Assembly: GCA_002633005.1 (NCBI GenBank)
Contig: NMRA01000080.1
Coordinates: forward strand, 71,586 to 99,984
Reading direction: 5' to 3'
Source: Phoronis australis
Taxonomy: Eukaryota > Phoronida > Phoronidae
Length of the DNA stretch: 28,399 nucleotides
Shown here: in pieces, positions 12,701 through 22,026 of the stretch
How positions within the stretch are numbered: position 1 is the first letter of the stretch
Layout of the letters: the number at the start of each line of letters is the position of its first letter
Position numbers and translations under genes: made by a program
The notes under the pieces: generated by a model
What the model saw: only the letters and a program-made list of their open reading frames with translations
Databases searched by the model: none
What the model was told of the DNA's origin: nothing

Positions 12701-13583
12701 GAGATACTCCTTTCTGATAGCTCAAAACCAGTCATTCATGCCGAGATTGACATTAAATATGCTAGTGTCGCAAGTCCAGTAATTGACGACGTGACATATT
12801 CGCTCTGCATTAAGGATCAACACAACCGATATTGTCCAAACGGCGTTATTGGGAAGTTGTATATACAAATGAATAAGGGTAATTACGTGATTTACACTGG
12901 TGTTCTTGCAGCATCACAAATAAACGGTGACATAACAGTCGTTTTGGATAACGAAGTCAACTCAATACCACAGGAACTGGACGGGATTGACGGGTTGCGA
13001 GGCTGTTTTATTTCTAAAACTAATGAAGGTGTATTTGCCTTCATTACTTCCGACTATACCATGCCCCCAGCGACATTGAAGGATATCAAATCGATACTTG
13101 GAAGGACACATGCACCATTATGTGTTCTACCAGTTGGCTTCACCGTTGTCAGTAAAAACGTTCTTAAAGAGATAACCGAAATACCGTCCGAGGTCGGACA
13201 AACGGAATCCAAACAATCGTGGCAAGGTTACAGTGACGTCATGGAAATGTTGACAGACAAGGAATTGATTCTTCGCGACATGTGGGCAAAACTCCTGAAA
13301 ATGGACTCAAGCGACATAAAACTTGACCACTCTTACTTTGATCTCGGTGGCACTTCAATATCAGCTATCAGTTTAGTATCTATGGCTGAAAAAAGCGGGC
13401 TACAATTTAGCCTGTCAGATGTAGTGCAGCTTGAAACACTTGCAGAAATAGCCGCAGTTGCCGAGTTAAAGGCGGACGAGGGCGACATGTTGGTTTGTTT
13501 AAGCAGCGGCGATACCGGCAAAAAACCTGTCATCTACATTCACGCCAGTGACGGTGGGGTATCGTCATTTTCTTACGTTGTTG
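2..13583 (+). CDS. Multimodular nonribosomal peptide synthetase, exon 1 (5' partial)
   Basis: This giant exon encodes about 4527 residues of an assembly-line enzyme that activates amino acids as adenylates, holds them as thioesters on phosphopantetheine carriers and condenses them without a ribosome. The frame is open from base 2, so the protein starts upstream. The in-frame TTG at 98 is not a real start, because condensation-domain-like sequence precedes it. Residue numbers here count the codon at 2-4 as residue 1. Domains in order are partial C, A1, T1 (Ser782), E (HHLVVDLVSW at 959), C (HHSLVDG at 1428), A2, T2 (Ser2266), C (HHAVTDG at 2467), A3, T3 (Ser3313), E (HHLVVDLVSW at 3495), C (HHSVVDG at 3956), an adenylation stub, T4 (Ser4452) and the first strands of a thioesterase. 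The exon ends at a consensus donor (G|GTAAGT). Reading through the donor gives a stop at 13601-13603, which is intronic. The lack of any stop in 13.6 kb, with nearly all catalytic motifs intact, argues for a functional gene under selection. Confidence 0.96.
3781..6950 (+). other. NRPS module 2: C (D-accepting type) - A2 - T2
   Basis: The C domain (about 3870-5200) begins with DMYPCTPMQEGFLFS and has HHSLVDG at 4283-4303. A start of this type, following an E domain, is typical of condensation domains that take a D-configured donor. A2 (about 5240-6660) has MVYTSGTTGRPKG, VNGYGPTE, MYKTGDL, KIRGKRVEL and an A10 lysine (TANKKIDQ). Its pocket residues, aligned by eye, read D-A-L-G-L-A-G-V-M-K, which suggests a small or hydrophobic substrate but matches no code I know. 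T2 has GGHS with Ser at 6797-6799, the form expected before an ordinary condensation domain. No E domain follows, so the residue should stay L. Confidence 0.88.
6951..11410 (+). other. NRPS module 3: C (L-accepting type) - A3 - T3 - E
   Basis: The C domain (about 6970-8350) has HHAVTDG at 7400-7420 and VGYFVNTLPVRV, as expected for one taking an L-donor from T2. A3 (about 8370-9810) has IVYTSGTTGKPKG, NEYGPSE, YNSGDL, VKLRAFRVEL and an A10 lysine (SSEKIDY). Its pocket reads D-I-Q-L-A-V-E-I-V-K, which I cannot assign. It departs from consensus in the A7 motif (YNSGDL for YxTGDL) and has Ala for the usual Gly in the A8 motif. T3 has GGDS with Ser at 9938-9940. The E domain (about 10100-11380) has HHLVVDLVSW at 10484-10513, DQEWHGR (putative catalytic Glu kept), RTVGWF and FNYHG. 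The predicted product residue is a D-amino acid. Confidence 0.87.
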
Positions 13584-14911
13584 GTAAGTATAGTATTCTA
13601 TAGGAAGTGCACTTTTCAACGACATTTAACGGGAAAGCCATTGGTTTAGTTAATCTTACTGAACTTTAATCTGTAATTCGTTTTGTTCAGTAAAATGAAA
13701 CATGGCGGTAACGCTTGCTCCGACACCACATTAATGTTGAATAGGCTTAGCTTTTCATGTAATTGTCAGGTGAGCAATGTATAGTACGCTATATATGTTG
13801 AGGTAACTGATGACGATATAATGCTGCTGCCTCAAAACTAGCATGCGAATTCAAGCATCTTCTCACGCGATCTAAATACATGAACAACTGGTATTTCAAG
13901 AGGTTGGCTATTTGCAATTCAAAACTGCTGTGTTTGCGGACGTGTTATACGCATCGAACACCAAGGAGCTTCATGATATATGACCCTGTTCCAACGAATA
14001 CTTCCTGTAGAACGGTTAAAGCTTGTCACATATAGTTGATGTTCTTAATTTCACTATAAAATGCTGCACTAAGGTGCCAAAAGTTTGTTACGCCCTACTT
14101 AAAAGTTCAATTTCATGATTTGATTGGCGATCGCCGAAATTTATCGAAATGCTCTTGAACACAAATTCGTACTCCCTTTGTACACCAACTCGTATCTGTG
14201 CCTCTGTATTTGAGATATGTTATACGGGAACTGGGGACGTATGTGTGAATTTTTAATGTATTTACATGTTTTATAGGCTCTCTGAAGACGCACCCGGTGT
14301 ATGCCTTCCGTTTTCTGCTTGGTAGTACACCATTCGAGTCAATTCCTCAACTTGCCTCGCTGTATGTAGAGCGAATGAAGCAGTTAGACTTCTTTTACAA
14401 GGACACTCCGTATGTTCTAGTTGGGTATTCGTCAGGCGGGGCTATAGCTTTTGAAATTGCGCTGCAGCTTCAACAGATTGACCGGAGACCGGAAACTCTA
14501 GTTATTCTTGATGGAAGTCCAGATTTAATCACAAAATCGTACACGAGAATGTTGAAGAGCTCCGAAAAGCAGATGGGGACTTATGAGAAATGGCTTCAAG
14601 ACACATGGAATGAAAAAGGTCTGAACGAAGACGATTTGAAGGTTGGACTGTCGCTCTTTCGAGAAACTCTGAATATTTACGCCTCCTACGTTCCTTCCAC
14701 CATTTACGACGGAGACGTCAAACTGGTACGTGCAACTGATATACTAACAGAAGGACCGCTATCTGAAACTCTTGCTGAGCTTCAAAAACAAGAGCGCGAC
14801 TATGGCACCCAACGTTTGTGCTCTAAACCAGTGCGAGTTGTTGACGTTGATGGCGACCATTACACCATGATGAGAGACGAAAAACAGATTATAGCGAAGA
14901 CTGTTGTCGAA
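11411..14911 (+). other. NRPS module 4: C (D-accepting type) - vestigial A - T4 - TE
   Basis: The C domain (about 11430-12740) begins DIYACTPLQEGLIFS and has HHSVVDG at 11867-11887, so it looks able to use the D-residue from T3. Where an adenylation domain should follow, only about 135 residues remain (about 12791-13197). They align by eye with the stretch after the A5/A6 region of A3: VTYSLCIKDQHNRYCPNGVIGKLYIQ corresponds to the ILD...PVPxGVxGxMYLGG segment. All N-terminal core motifs are absent, including the phosphate-binding loop, and so are YxTGDL, the RGxRVEL hinge region and a clear NGKxDR motif. T4 follows with GGTS (Ser at 13355-13357) and then the thioesterase split by the intron. 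T4 must be loaded in trans, act only as a transfer station, or be idle. Confidence 0.85.
13584..14276 (+). other. Spliceosomal intron inside the thioesterase domain (phase 1, 693 bp)
   Basis: The intron begins GTAAGTATAG right after the first base of a glycine codon and ends in a T-rich stretch followed by TTTTATAG. Joining 13583 to 14277 restores one frame and a continuous thioesterase: the segment with HASDGG and SYVV runs into GSLKTHPVYAFRF. Reading without splicing meets a stop 18 bases into the intron. No repeat or gene was recognised inside it. This is the only intron needed in the visible 14.2 kb of coding sequence. Confidence 0.93.
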
Positions 14912-14914
14912 TAG
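14277..14914 (+). CDS. Nonribosomal peptide synthetase, last exon: thioesterase domain and stop
   Basis: This exon encodes the main part of the C-terminal type I thioesterase, an alpha/beta hydrolase that releases the finished chain from the last carrier by hydrolysis or cyclisation. The likely catalytic triad is the serine of GYSSG (codon 14429-14431, residue 4579), the aspartate of LDGSP (14510-14512, residue 4606) and the histidine of GDHYTMM (14858-14860, residue 4722). The stop codon is TAG at 14912-14914. The pattern (PVYAF near the start, LAxxYVERM, LDGSP after the nucleophile, GDHxxM near the end) resembles the thioesterase of animal type I fatty acid synthase at least as much as a typical bacterial NRPS thioesterase. 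That comparison is from memory of the families. An internal ATG at 14297 is out of place as a start because the exon is joined to the upstream exon in frame. Confidence 0.94.
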
Positions 14915-15082
14915 TCCGTGTAAAAAGCTATATTTCTGTTCCACTGGAACCGCTGTTGCTGTTAGGTACATAAAAATTCACAAGGGAGCCCTATATATAA
15001 TTATATATATTCATCTGAGAAACGAACTGTTAAACCATGTTGCGTAAGAATGTTTAGCACGGACATGATTTCGCGCTTTTGC
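14915..15082. other. 3' flank of the NRPS gene
   Basis: This is AT-rich sequence just after the stop codon, with an alternating TA run (about 14991-15011). No AATAAA is present before the repeat array starts. A weak CATAAA at 14969-14974 and an ATTAAA at 15178-15183 (inside the first repeat) are the only nearby candidates for a polyadenylation signal. Neither is convincing. Confidence 0.3.
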
Positions 15083-16521
15083 GTAGTGGAATCTCTATTT
15101 AGAACTGTGTTATGGTCGTTGTTAAGGACATTTGGTGAAATTACGAGTTACACCTATTAGTTGGGGCGATGAGACTCATTAAATAAGTACACTGTATTTA
15201 AGCCAGTCAGTTTGGTGGCAATGGAATACAACCAATTAGGGAGACTGGTGAGTAGAGACATAGTCTAGCTTACATGCATACTGTTTCTGAACAAGTCCGC
15301 GAACATCGCGCTGACAATGACGAATTAGTATCAGCGTAGGCGTAGATCAACCTAACACATCACATCTCTTACACTATGTACCAAGTAGAGTCTATGGAAA
15401 CAGCCCGTACCCAAAGACGAGTGTAAAATTTCGATTTTAATTTCCATTATCAATGAACATAATAGGAGACGTTACCATGCAACGTCCCTAAGTCGAGGAC
15501 ACAGTCTATATTTATTTCCATTGACGCAGGAGCATAATTTTGGGATATATTATCAGAAAAATGTACGTAAAAGAGGACAGCATGATGAAGATGAAATGAT
15601 TAAAAACTAACGTTAGTAAAACCCTCAAAAAGCTGAAGATTGGGAACGTAGTGTAATCTCTATTTAGAACTGTGTTGTTGTCGTTGTTAGGGATTTTTGG
15701 GGAAATAATGAGTTACAAAAATTAGTGGTGGCGATGATACTCAATAATAAGTACACTGTATTTAAGCCAGTGAGTTTGGTGGCATTGAAATAGAACCAAT
15801 TAGGGAAACTAGTGAGTAGAGATATAGTCTAGCTTATATGCATACTGAATCTGAACAAGTCCGCGAACATCGCACTGACAATGACGAATTAGTATCACCG
15901 TAGGCGTAGATCAACCTAACACATCACATCTCTTACACTATGTACCAATCAGAGTCTATGGAAACAGCCCGTACCTAAAGACGAGTGTAAAATTCCGATT
16001 TTAATTTCTATTATCAATGAACTTAATAAGAGACGTTACCATGCAACGTACCTAAGTCAAGGACACAGTCTCTGTTTATGTCCATTGACGCAGCAGCTTA
16101 ATTTTGGGATATATTATCAGAAAAATGTACGTAAAAGAGGACATCATGATGAAGATGAAATGATTAAAAACTAACGTTAGTAAATCCTACAAAAAAGCAG
16201 AAGATTGGGAACGTAGTGGAATCTATTTAGAACTGTGTTATTGTCGTTGTTAGGGATTTTTGGGGAAATTATGAGTTACACATATTAGTGGTGGCGATGA
16301 GACTCACTAAATAAGTACACTGTATTTAAGCCAGTCAGTTTGGTGACATTGAAATAGAACCAATTAGGGAAACTAGTGAGTAGGAACATAGCCTAACGTA
16401 CATGCATACTGTTTCTGAACAAGTCAGCGAACTTCACGCTGACAATGACGAATTTGTATCAGCGTAGGCTTAGATCAACCTAACACATCACATCTGTTAC
16501 ACTATACCAACTAGGGTTTAT
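15083..16521. repeat. Tandem array of a 565 bp repeat, about 2.5 copies
   Basis: Copy 1 is 15083-15647, copy 2 is 15648-16212, and copy 3 is 16213-16521 before it is interrupted. Each unit starts near GTAGTGnAATCTnTATTTAG and shares long blocks, for example ACTGTATTTAAGCCAGT, TAGATCAACCTAACACATCA, TATTATCAGAAAAATGTACG and AACTAACGTTAGTAAA. The two full units have exactly the same period and differ by scattered substitutions, so the array is local and moderately old. No long open frame runs through the units. Confidence 0.93.
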
Positions 16522-17029
16522 TAGGGCCTTTCATACTAACGTCGACGCGTCGATGGTTTGGGGAGTTGCGGTCAGTATGAACGCTTAACTCCGGTCCTGG
16601 ATCGCAGTTAAGAGCTCCAGTTAACATCGCAGTTAATAGGTGGATTTAAGACCGCAGCGTCGACGCTGCGGTGCAGTATGAACGCTTAACTCCGGTCCAA
16701 TCGAAGTTATCGCCAGGTGCCACTGTTATCGTCAACAGTTACAGAGTAGTGCCGTCACTAATAACTACTTATTGTTTGCTTTAATGACAACCAATCGATT
16801 TAAAAATGTGTTTACTGTCATTTAGCACATTTAAATGTTCCAAATTGTCACATTGAAAAAAATCTTAGCGTGCAGCGCTACCTTGCGATAACTTCGATGA
16901 CGTCAGCGTCACCAACCCTTTTCTTCGATGGTCATTAACTACCGAAGCCAGTATGAACGGTCCAGTTAACTGCGCTGTTTACGTCGACGCTCCGCTCAGA
17001 CCGGAGTTAAGTCAATATGAAAGGGCCTA
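16522..17029. mobile_element. Non-autonomous inverted-repeat element (MITE-like) inserted in repeat copy 3
   Basis: The ends are TAGGGCCTTTCATA at 16522-16535 and TATGAAAGGGCCTA at 17016-17029, inverted with one mismatch. The flanks belong to the 565 bp repeat: ACCAACTAGGGTTTAT on the left and TTGAAACAGCC on the right match continuous sequence in copies 1 and 2, which shows a clean insertion. Inside are a 25 bp exact direct repeat (16573-16597 and 16674-16698) and a perfect 22 bp palindrome (16651-16672). It has no coding capacity. The flanking TA at both tips would fit a TA target, but I cannot fix the target duplication or the superfamily. Confidence 0.82.
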
Positions 17030-17053
17030 TTGAAACAGCCAGTACCTAAAGAA
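17030..17053. repeat. Continuation of 565 bp repeat copy 3 after the insertion
   Basis: GAAACAGCCAGTACCTAAAGA resumes the repeat exactly where copies 1 and 2 read GGAAACAGCCCGTACC(C/T)AAAGA. Similarity stops a few bases later, so the third copy is incomplete. Confidence 0.75.
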
Positions 17054-19500
17054 AACAACTGGGCAATGTGTTTGAACTGCTGCGGACAGTGTATTTACGG
17101 TTGCATTATTTATCATTTCGAATCGACTCTGGTAAATCGAGCTAGGTGTAGTGTGTTGATTACGTTTGGTTAACTAAGATGCTTTATTTTTTTACATCAG
17201 CAGCGATGACGTCGTTTGCAAAGGAGGCTTATTTTGGGCAATGACAAAGCTAAACGACTGAAATATATGCGATGAAGTTTTTCTGTTGCTTTTTATTATG
17301 ACGTTGGTTGTGTTGAATTCCGGGTGATGAGTACAATAAGAGGCTTTTTGAATCTGTGGATCAGCGCGTTTTGAACCAAACTGCACACAGAAGATGTCAT
17401 TTAAATAACTAAGAAGTACTCCCGATGCTCATTTACAGCAAAACATGTACAACAACTGTCTAGTTCAGATGTAATGTCATATAACATTAAATATGATACA
17501 TATGATATCACACACAAGAAATGGCCGGGGTACACATGTGCATGGCATGTGAAACAGCAAAGGTGGGCGACAATCTACCAAAACATGTGTATTTACTGGA
17601 TAATATAGAAAAGTGAATACCAACAAAAACGGGAAAATAAAGATGGTAGGGGCCTAAGAGGCAGGGTTGAGGGAAATAGTGGTTGAAACAGGAGTCGCAA
17701 AGCACCATCCAATGCGAAAGCAAAAGTAAGATAAAGAAACCAAAATATTACCTGGGACATGTACCAGTGAAATTTGGTCTGTGTCTCGTGAAACTTTTGA
17801 ACCGGCTAGGCCGATGTCTAGCGAATATTGAAGTGGGGTAGACTACCACAGTGAAATACGTTGCCTCAGTAGCCCGACGCCTCAAACGTGCTTTCCGTAG
17901 CCTTAGCACAGGCTTCGTACTCCCCGTGATGAACATGGGGGAAAACATACACGACGCATGCCCGGCTGAATAGGGGATTCCATTCGTTTACCAGCAAAGG
18001 AAAAAGTCCAAACACTAATCCTTGACAACATACAGCCTTAGCAATCACGCGTGGTCATTCCAAAACTGAATCGTCAGCTTAGTGATTGGTCGACGGGCGA
18101 ATTGGATAAGATCGTCTGCGAATGTCACAGGCTCAGAAGCAAGATGGCATGCCGGTAGAAACTGAATGAAATGACTTTCTCTCAAAAATTTGATGATTTA
18201 TAGTTGATTTAAGATGTACGCGTATTTAGACGGACAGCAATTACAAACGTCTAATGTTTCGTCTCACACCTGCCAACACCCAGGGCCCTAGGAGGCGGGG
18301 AGCCGGAGAGCCATATTTCCGGGGGCTCAGCCCTTGATGAAGTTCAAGTGGCCACCCCTTTCGTGTTTTTATTGACGATTTCTTAAGGTTCCGCTCACAG
18401 AGAGAGGGTCCAGTGTTGGAATCGGTTACCTCTATTTTCAATTTTTTGTGAAATCGCACAACCGCGGCTTTCATGTTGATAAAGGTCACTTCTTGCACGG
18501 CCACACGACGATAGAATGAACATTCACACTTTTCCAAGCTGGTTTAGGCTTTCATCTTAAGGTGTCCCATTGTAGACGGGACCCTGTCTCGGTGGGGGCG
18601 GTTTGGAGGTATTGTCCCTTTGTTCCTTTATTCATGTAAATCCGACACTGCCAAGTATTCAAGAAGGGAAGTCGAGATTCCGAATTCATCAAAAACACAG
18701 CACAACAGTAGCCTATTATGAAATCAACCTAAACAACCAAAAGATGGGAACAATACAATAGGATATACTGAATAGGATTGACCGCCATGTAAAAAGCGGA
18801 ATTTTGAAGAACGTGATAAGTTACACAAAAGGGCTATTTCCGATGGTTTGTTATAAAATAATGTTACTTTTTTCCATAGTATATCAAGAACATCGTTACA
18901 AGTAGAGTTGTTTGTAAGGAATTCGCACTTGTCGAAACGACTGTCGGGGCTACGATTTGTGATGATCGTGTACATGTCAAACGGGGCTGTTCGGAGTACT
19001 CGTAATCATAAACAAAGATTTCAGCGTTTTTTTTGGACTTCAAGTTTAACTCGTGAATCGTTATAGGCACCTCTGAAATGAGCAAACTACACCTAAAACG
19101 AATGCCACAATTCCTTTGCTCCCCTGGTTGCACGTCAAAAATCTGCAAGCATGCTTGCGGAAATGCTTATAACACTCCGTTTTGATAACAAATCTGTTGG
19201 TTCCTACGAACATTTTCAGATGCATATAAGATTTTTGACAATTAGGGGTTAATCTTGAAAGACTTGATGATTTTCAGCGAATTAAGTTGCAACATGAAAT
19301 TGGAAAAACTTTATAATCCTACCCCCAATTTGTGAAGTACACTTAAACGATTTTTGCCTATTTAAAATAACTCTCCGATATTGATAAAATTACGGAACGG
19401 GTTGATATCTTTTTATTTTATTTTTAAACTTGAAGTACAAAAAACAGTGGTAGATTTTGATAGTCAGCGAAGCTTAAATAGTTTAGTTAATTGGCATTAA
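17054..19500. other. Intergenic, no gene recognised
   Basis: The open frames here are short (at most 98 codons, at 18241-18537 minus) and show no domain, no splice-linked continuation and no coding-like composition. A GC-richer patch sits at about 18260-18330. An AATAAA occurs at 17636. I see no RNA gene. Confidence 0.6.
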
Positions 19501-19502
19501 TT

Positions 19503-19527
19503 CACTCACGCTCACGCTCACGCTTAC
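19503..19527. repeat. Short CTCACG microsatellite
   Basis: About four imperfect tandem copies of a 6 bp unit (CTCACG, last CTTACA) lie directly before the dispersed repeat that begins at 19531. Confidence 0.75.
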
Positions 19528-19530
19528 ACC

Positions 19531-19638
19531 AGCCTCCCGTTAAGTAACGCTAGGACCTCGCTAAAAAGCAAGAATTCACAAGATTACGTGAGATATTGCC
19601 GTGTATTTTAAATGAGAGCACGTGACTTTGGCTAGATG
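19531..19638 (+). repeat. Dispersed repeat, copy 1 (right end missing)
   Basis: AGCCTCCCGTTAAGTAACGC at the start and GATTACGTGAGATATTGCCG in the middle match the copy near 21.54 kb in the same orientation, with only scattered changes. Similarity fades after about 19638, so the distal inverted end seen in copy 2 is lacking here. Confidence 0.8.
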
Positions 19639-21540
19639 TCGTACATTCAAAAACTTATTCAATTTCCCACCCTTACCTCCTAGTTTTCGTCATTCCCTCG
19701 TACTGTGGCCGGGCTTTTTATCGCCCATCTTACCAGAGATTACCAATTATACGTTATTTACCTGTATTCATGATATTTTAATTGTACTAGTCGTAATAAG
19801 TGACCTTACATCGCCTACCTCCATCAATCCTTTTCATCTCTGGAAACGAGCTTGCGACGTACGTATCAATATATCTATTATTCGGGACATATGTCGATCA
19901 TAAATAGTTTTATAAAGGTATTTTCGAGAGCGAGTCCGTGTTCGAATTGTAGAAATAGTATATTGGAGCGATCGAACGATATCAAACGACAGGTACGTTA
20001 TAGGCTAACTAAGCCATGGATTCGATCGTGTTTTTCCTGAGCCTTCTAATTCTGTAGATATTGGACTACTAACTGAACAGACTTGGCGAGAAAAGTGCTG
20101 TACTGTATAAACTTAGTGTCGCGCGGTGTTATTGAGTCGTAAATTTGGCCGCCGAAAAAAGTTTCATATACAAATGTTGTGTTGACGTTAGGCAAAGTCT
20201 CGTACCATTCACTTACAAGTAGTTCCATTGCCACACCAGGCGTAATTGTCATGTTTATTGCCCCCCGCAGCCGAGTGGGTAATGAACTGTAGAAATCGCT
20301 GACAAAAGCGTGTCAAGTTTATTGCCCCTAGCCTGTAACCCCTGAGATTCTATCACGATCATGTTGGGCAATATTACACCACAGTACGTGAAACAATAAT
20401 GTGATTTGTAACAGGAATGATCTCATCTCTGTCCCTATACTAGCATGTCATCGTCGGTACTAGCACATTCGAATAAATTGATCATTACCGGTTATTTGGT
20501 GAGGAACCATCAAGTCCAAGAACTTTAACTTGGTGACTTGTCATTGTCCCGGTTTGTCATGTGACACCCTGTATAGCGGGCCACCTCGTGGTTTCGGGAG
20601 TTCGGTCACTCTTTCTAGCGTCGTACACTGGCAGACGCGACATTTCGGCTCTACCAAATTCAACCGAAGCGGCCCTGGAGTCTGGACTCCATTTATAATG
20701 GATGCGTAAGCCCATGCACTTAGGTTTAGCCCCTTAAACAGTTCGACTGTATATCTAAATTCACCCCTATTTACTCCCAAAGCAAGTGATCGTTCTCGTA
20801 TAAGTTATCCCCGCAGAATGCTGGGGTTTCGTCGTCTAACAGCTAAGACGCATCAATCACAACGCACCGGCGCCCACCGCACTTAAAGTCCCTGTCTCAC
20901 GCGTTGTTAACCCTTATTACATGGTTAGAAGATGTTATAAGGATCCAAGAAGTACCTACCCCCATAACTAATACACGATCCGTACTCGAAAACAGTTTAA
21001 ATGAACGCGCCACTCACGATTCGCACCCGAAGAAACACCGCCATTTTGAACTTGCCGCGAACCCGGAAGTACAATTCATTCAGGAACCCAGGCCGAGAAA
21101 ACGCCGTCAGTGCGACTGGTGCAGTGCCTGCACTGTTACCAGCCAGCAAACGGGGATTAAAAAAAATCGACAGCGCGCCTTAAATTTGATAAAATCAAAC
21201 TACGCGGACACTTTGCTGAAGAAATGTGGCGAATAAATTTTGACAGAAATTATTTTGCTAGACTCGGGACCGCAGCCTATCGACCCGGTGCGGATCGAGA
21301 CCAGACACTGGCGAACGGTAAATGCATGCGGTTGCAAGCTGTTTTGTCGAAGTAAAATGGTCAAATGATAAATGCTGCATATATTCAAGGGTCGTTTCAG
21401 ACCGTCACTTGCATGAAATTACGGGCTGGTTAGTCCTGTGTCACACTGCCGCGGCAGACCTTAGTTAGCGCTCAGTCACCAGCTACCGGTGAAGACTATA
21501 GTCAAGTGAAATACAGCTTTTTTGTTAGTAGGCCTATACA
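19639..21540. other. Intergenic, no gene recognised
   Basis: The longest frames are 93 codons (19622-19903 plus), 79 codons (20541-20780 minus) and 110 codons (20904-21236 plus). None shows a domain I recognise. The last contains a basic stretch with CDWCSAC that superficially resembles a zinc knuckle, but too few cysteines follow. Confidence 0.5.
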
Positions 21541-21691
21541 GCCTCCCGTTCAGTAGCGCTAGGCCTCGCTAAGAAGCAAGACTTCGCGAGATTACGTGAG
21601 ATATTGCCGTGTATTTATAAATGAGAACATGTAACTTTCACTAGGATTTTGCAAGGTTCTAGCGTAGGTCCTAGCGTCTACTGAACGCACG
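21540..21691 (+). mobile_element. Small inverted-repeat element, copy 2 of the 19.5 kb repeat
   Basis: The left end has GTTCAGTAGCGCTAGGCCT (21548-21566). The right end, near 21663-21686, carries the inverse of the same motif (AGGTCCTAGCGTCTACTGAAC), differing by single-base indels. The interior matches copy 1. With no coding capacity and a length of about 150 bp, it fits a MITE-like element. I could not define a target-site duplication. Confidence 0.62.
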
Positions 21692-21994
21692 CCAGCTTTG
21701 CGCCAAGACTACCCTTAGGCCTAACTGGTCGCTGGCCACAAACACAAAAAACACGAAAATTGAACAAAGTTTCTTTTTTGTAGCAACGTTTGTCAAAATG
21801 TATCAACGTTAAATCTTCACAAATTACAAAGTAGCCGATTGAACATGCCTTTCAGTTCAGCAAAAGTCGACATTGTAGGTGCCGCCANCAAAACCATTAC
21901 GGCAAACAGATGGTGCTGTATGTAATGGTGCTTTACTAACAGGCAGCGCAGCTTACAGTCATGTGACATTCTTGTGTGAACTGAATCATGACCC

Positions 21995-22026
21995 AGCACC
22001 TTGACCTACATTCTACAGCTGCTGAC
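21995..22026 (+). repeat. Long-range inverted repeat, left arm (32 bp)
   Basis: AGCACCTTGACCTACATTCT and the following bases are the inverse of 22706-22737 at 30 of 32 positions. Weaker similarity extends outside the core on both sides. Confidence 0.8.

Noticed and set aside
1270-13533. Many minus-strand frames of 60-145 codons opposite the NRPS exon
   Set aside because: They are shadows of the strongly conserved plus-strand frame and show no domain of their own.
13584-13603. Stop codon at 13601-13603 as the end of the gene
   Set aside because: It lies just inside an intron with a consensus GTAAGT donor. Splicing to 14277 restores an intact thioesterase.
1-14914. Bacterial contamination as the source of the NRPS
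   Set aside because: The coding sequence is interrupted by a spliceosomal intron and is contiguous with LINE and MITE-like DNA. There are no operon partners or ribosome binding sites. Only read data could settle a chimeric contig.
15083-17053. The 565 bp array as a CRISPR or LTR pair
   Set aside because: The units are contiguous with no spacers and no internal retroelement genes or primer-binding site. It is a simple tandem repeat.
18241-18537. 98-codon minus frame in a GC-richer patch
   Set aside because: No motif was recognised. The length is within chance for this stretch.
20904-21236. 110-codon plus frame with RKRRQCDWCSAC, possible zinc-binding transposase tail
   Set aside because: The cysteine spacing does not continue as in piggyBac or other zinc-ribbon tails, and no other transposase motif is nearby.
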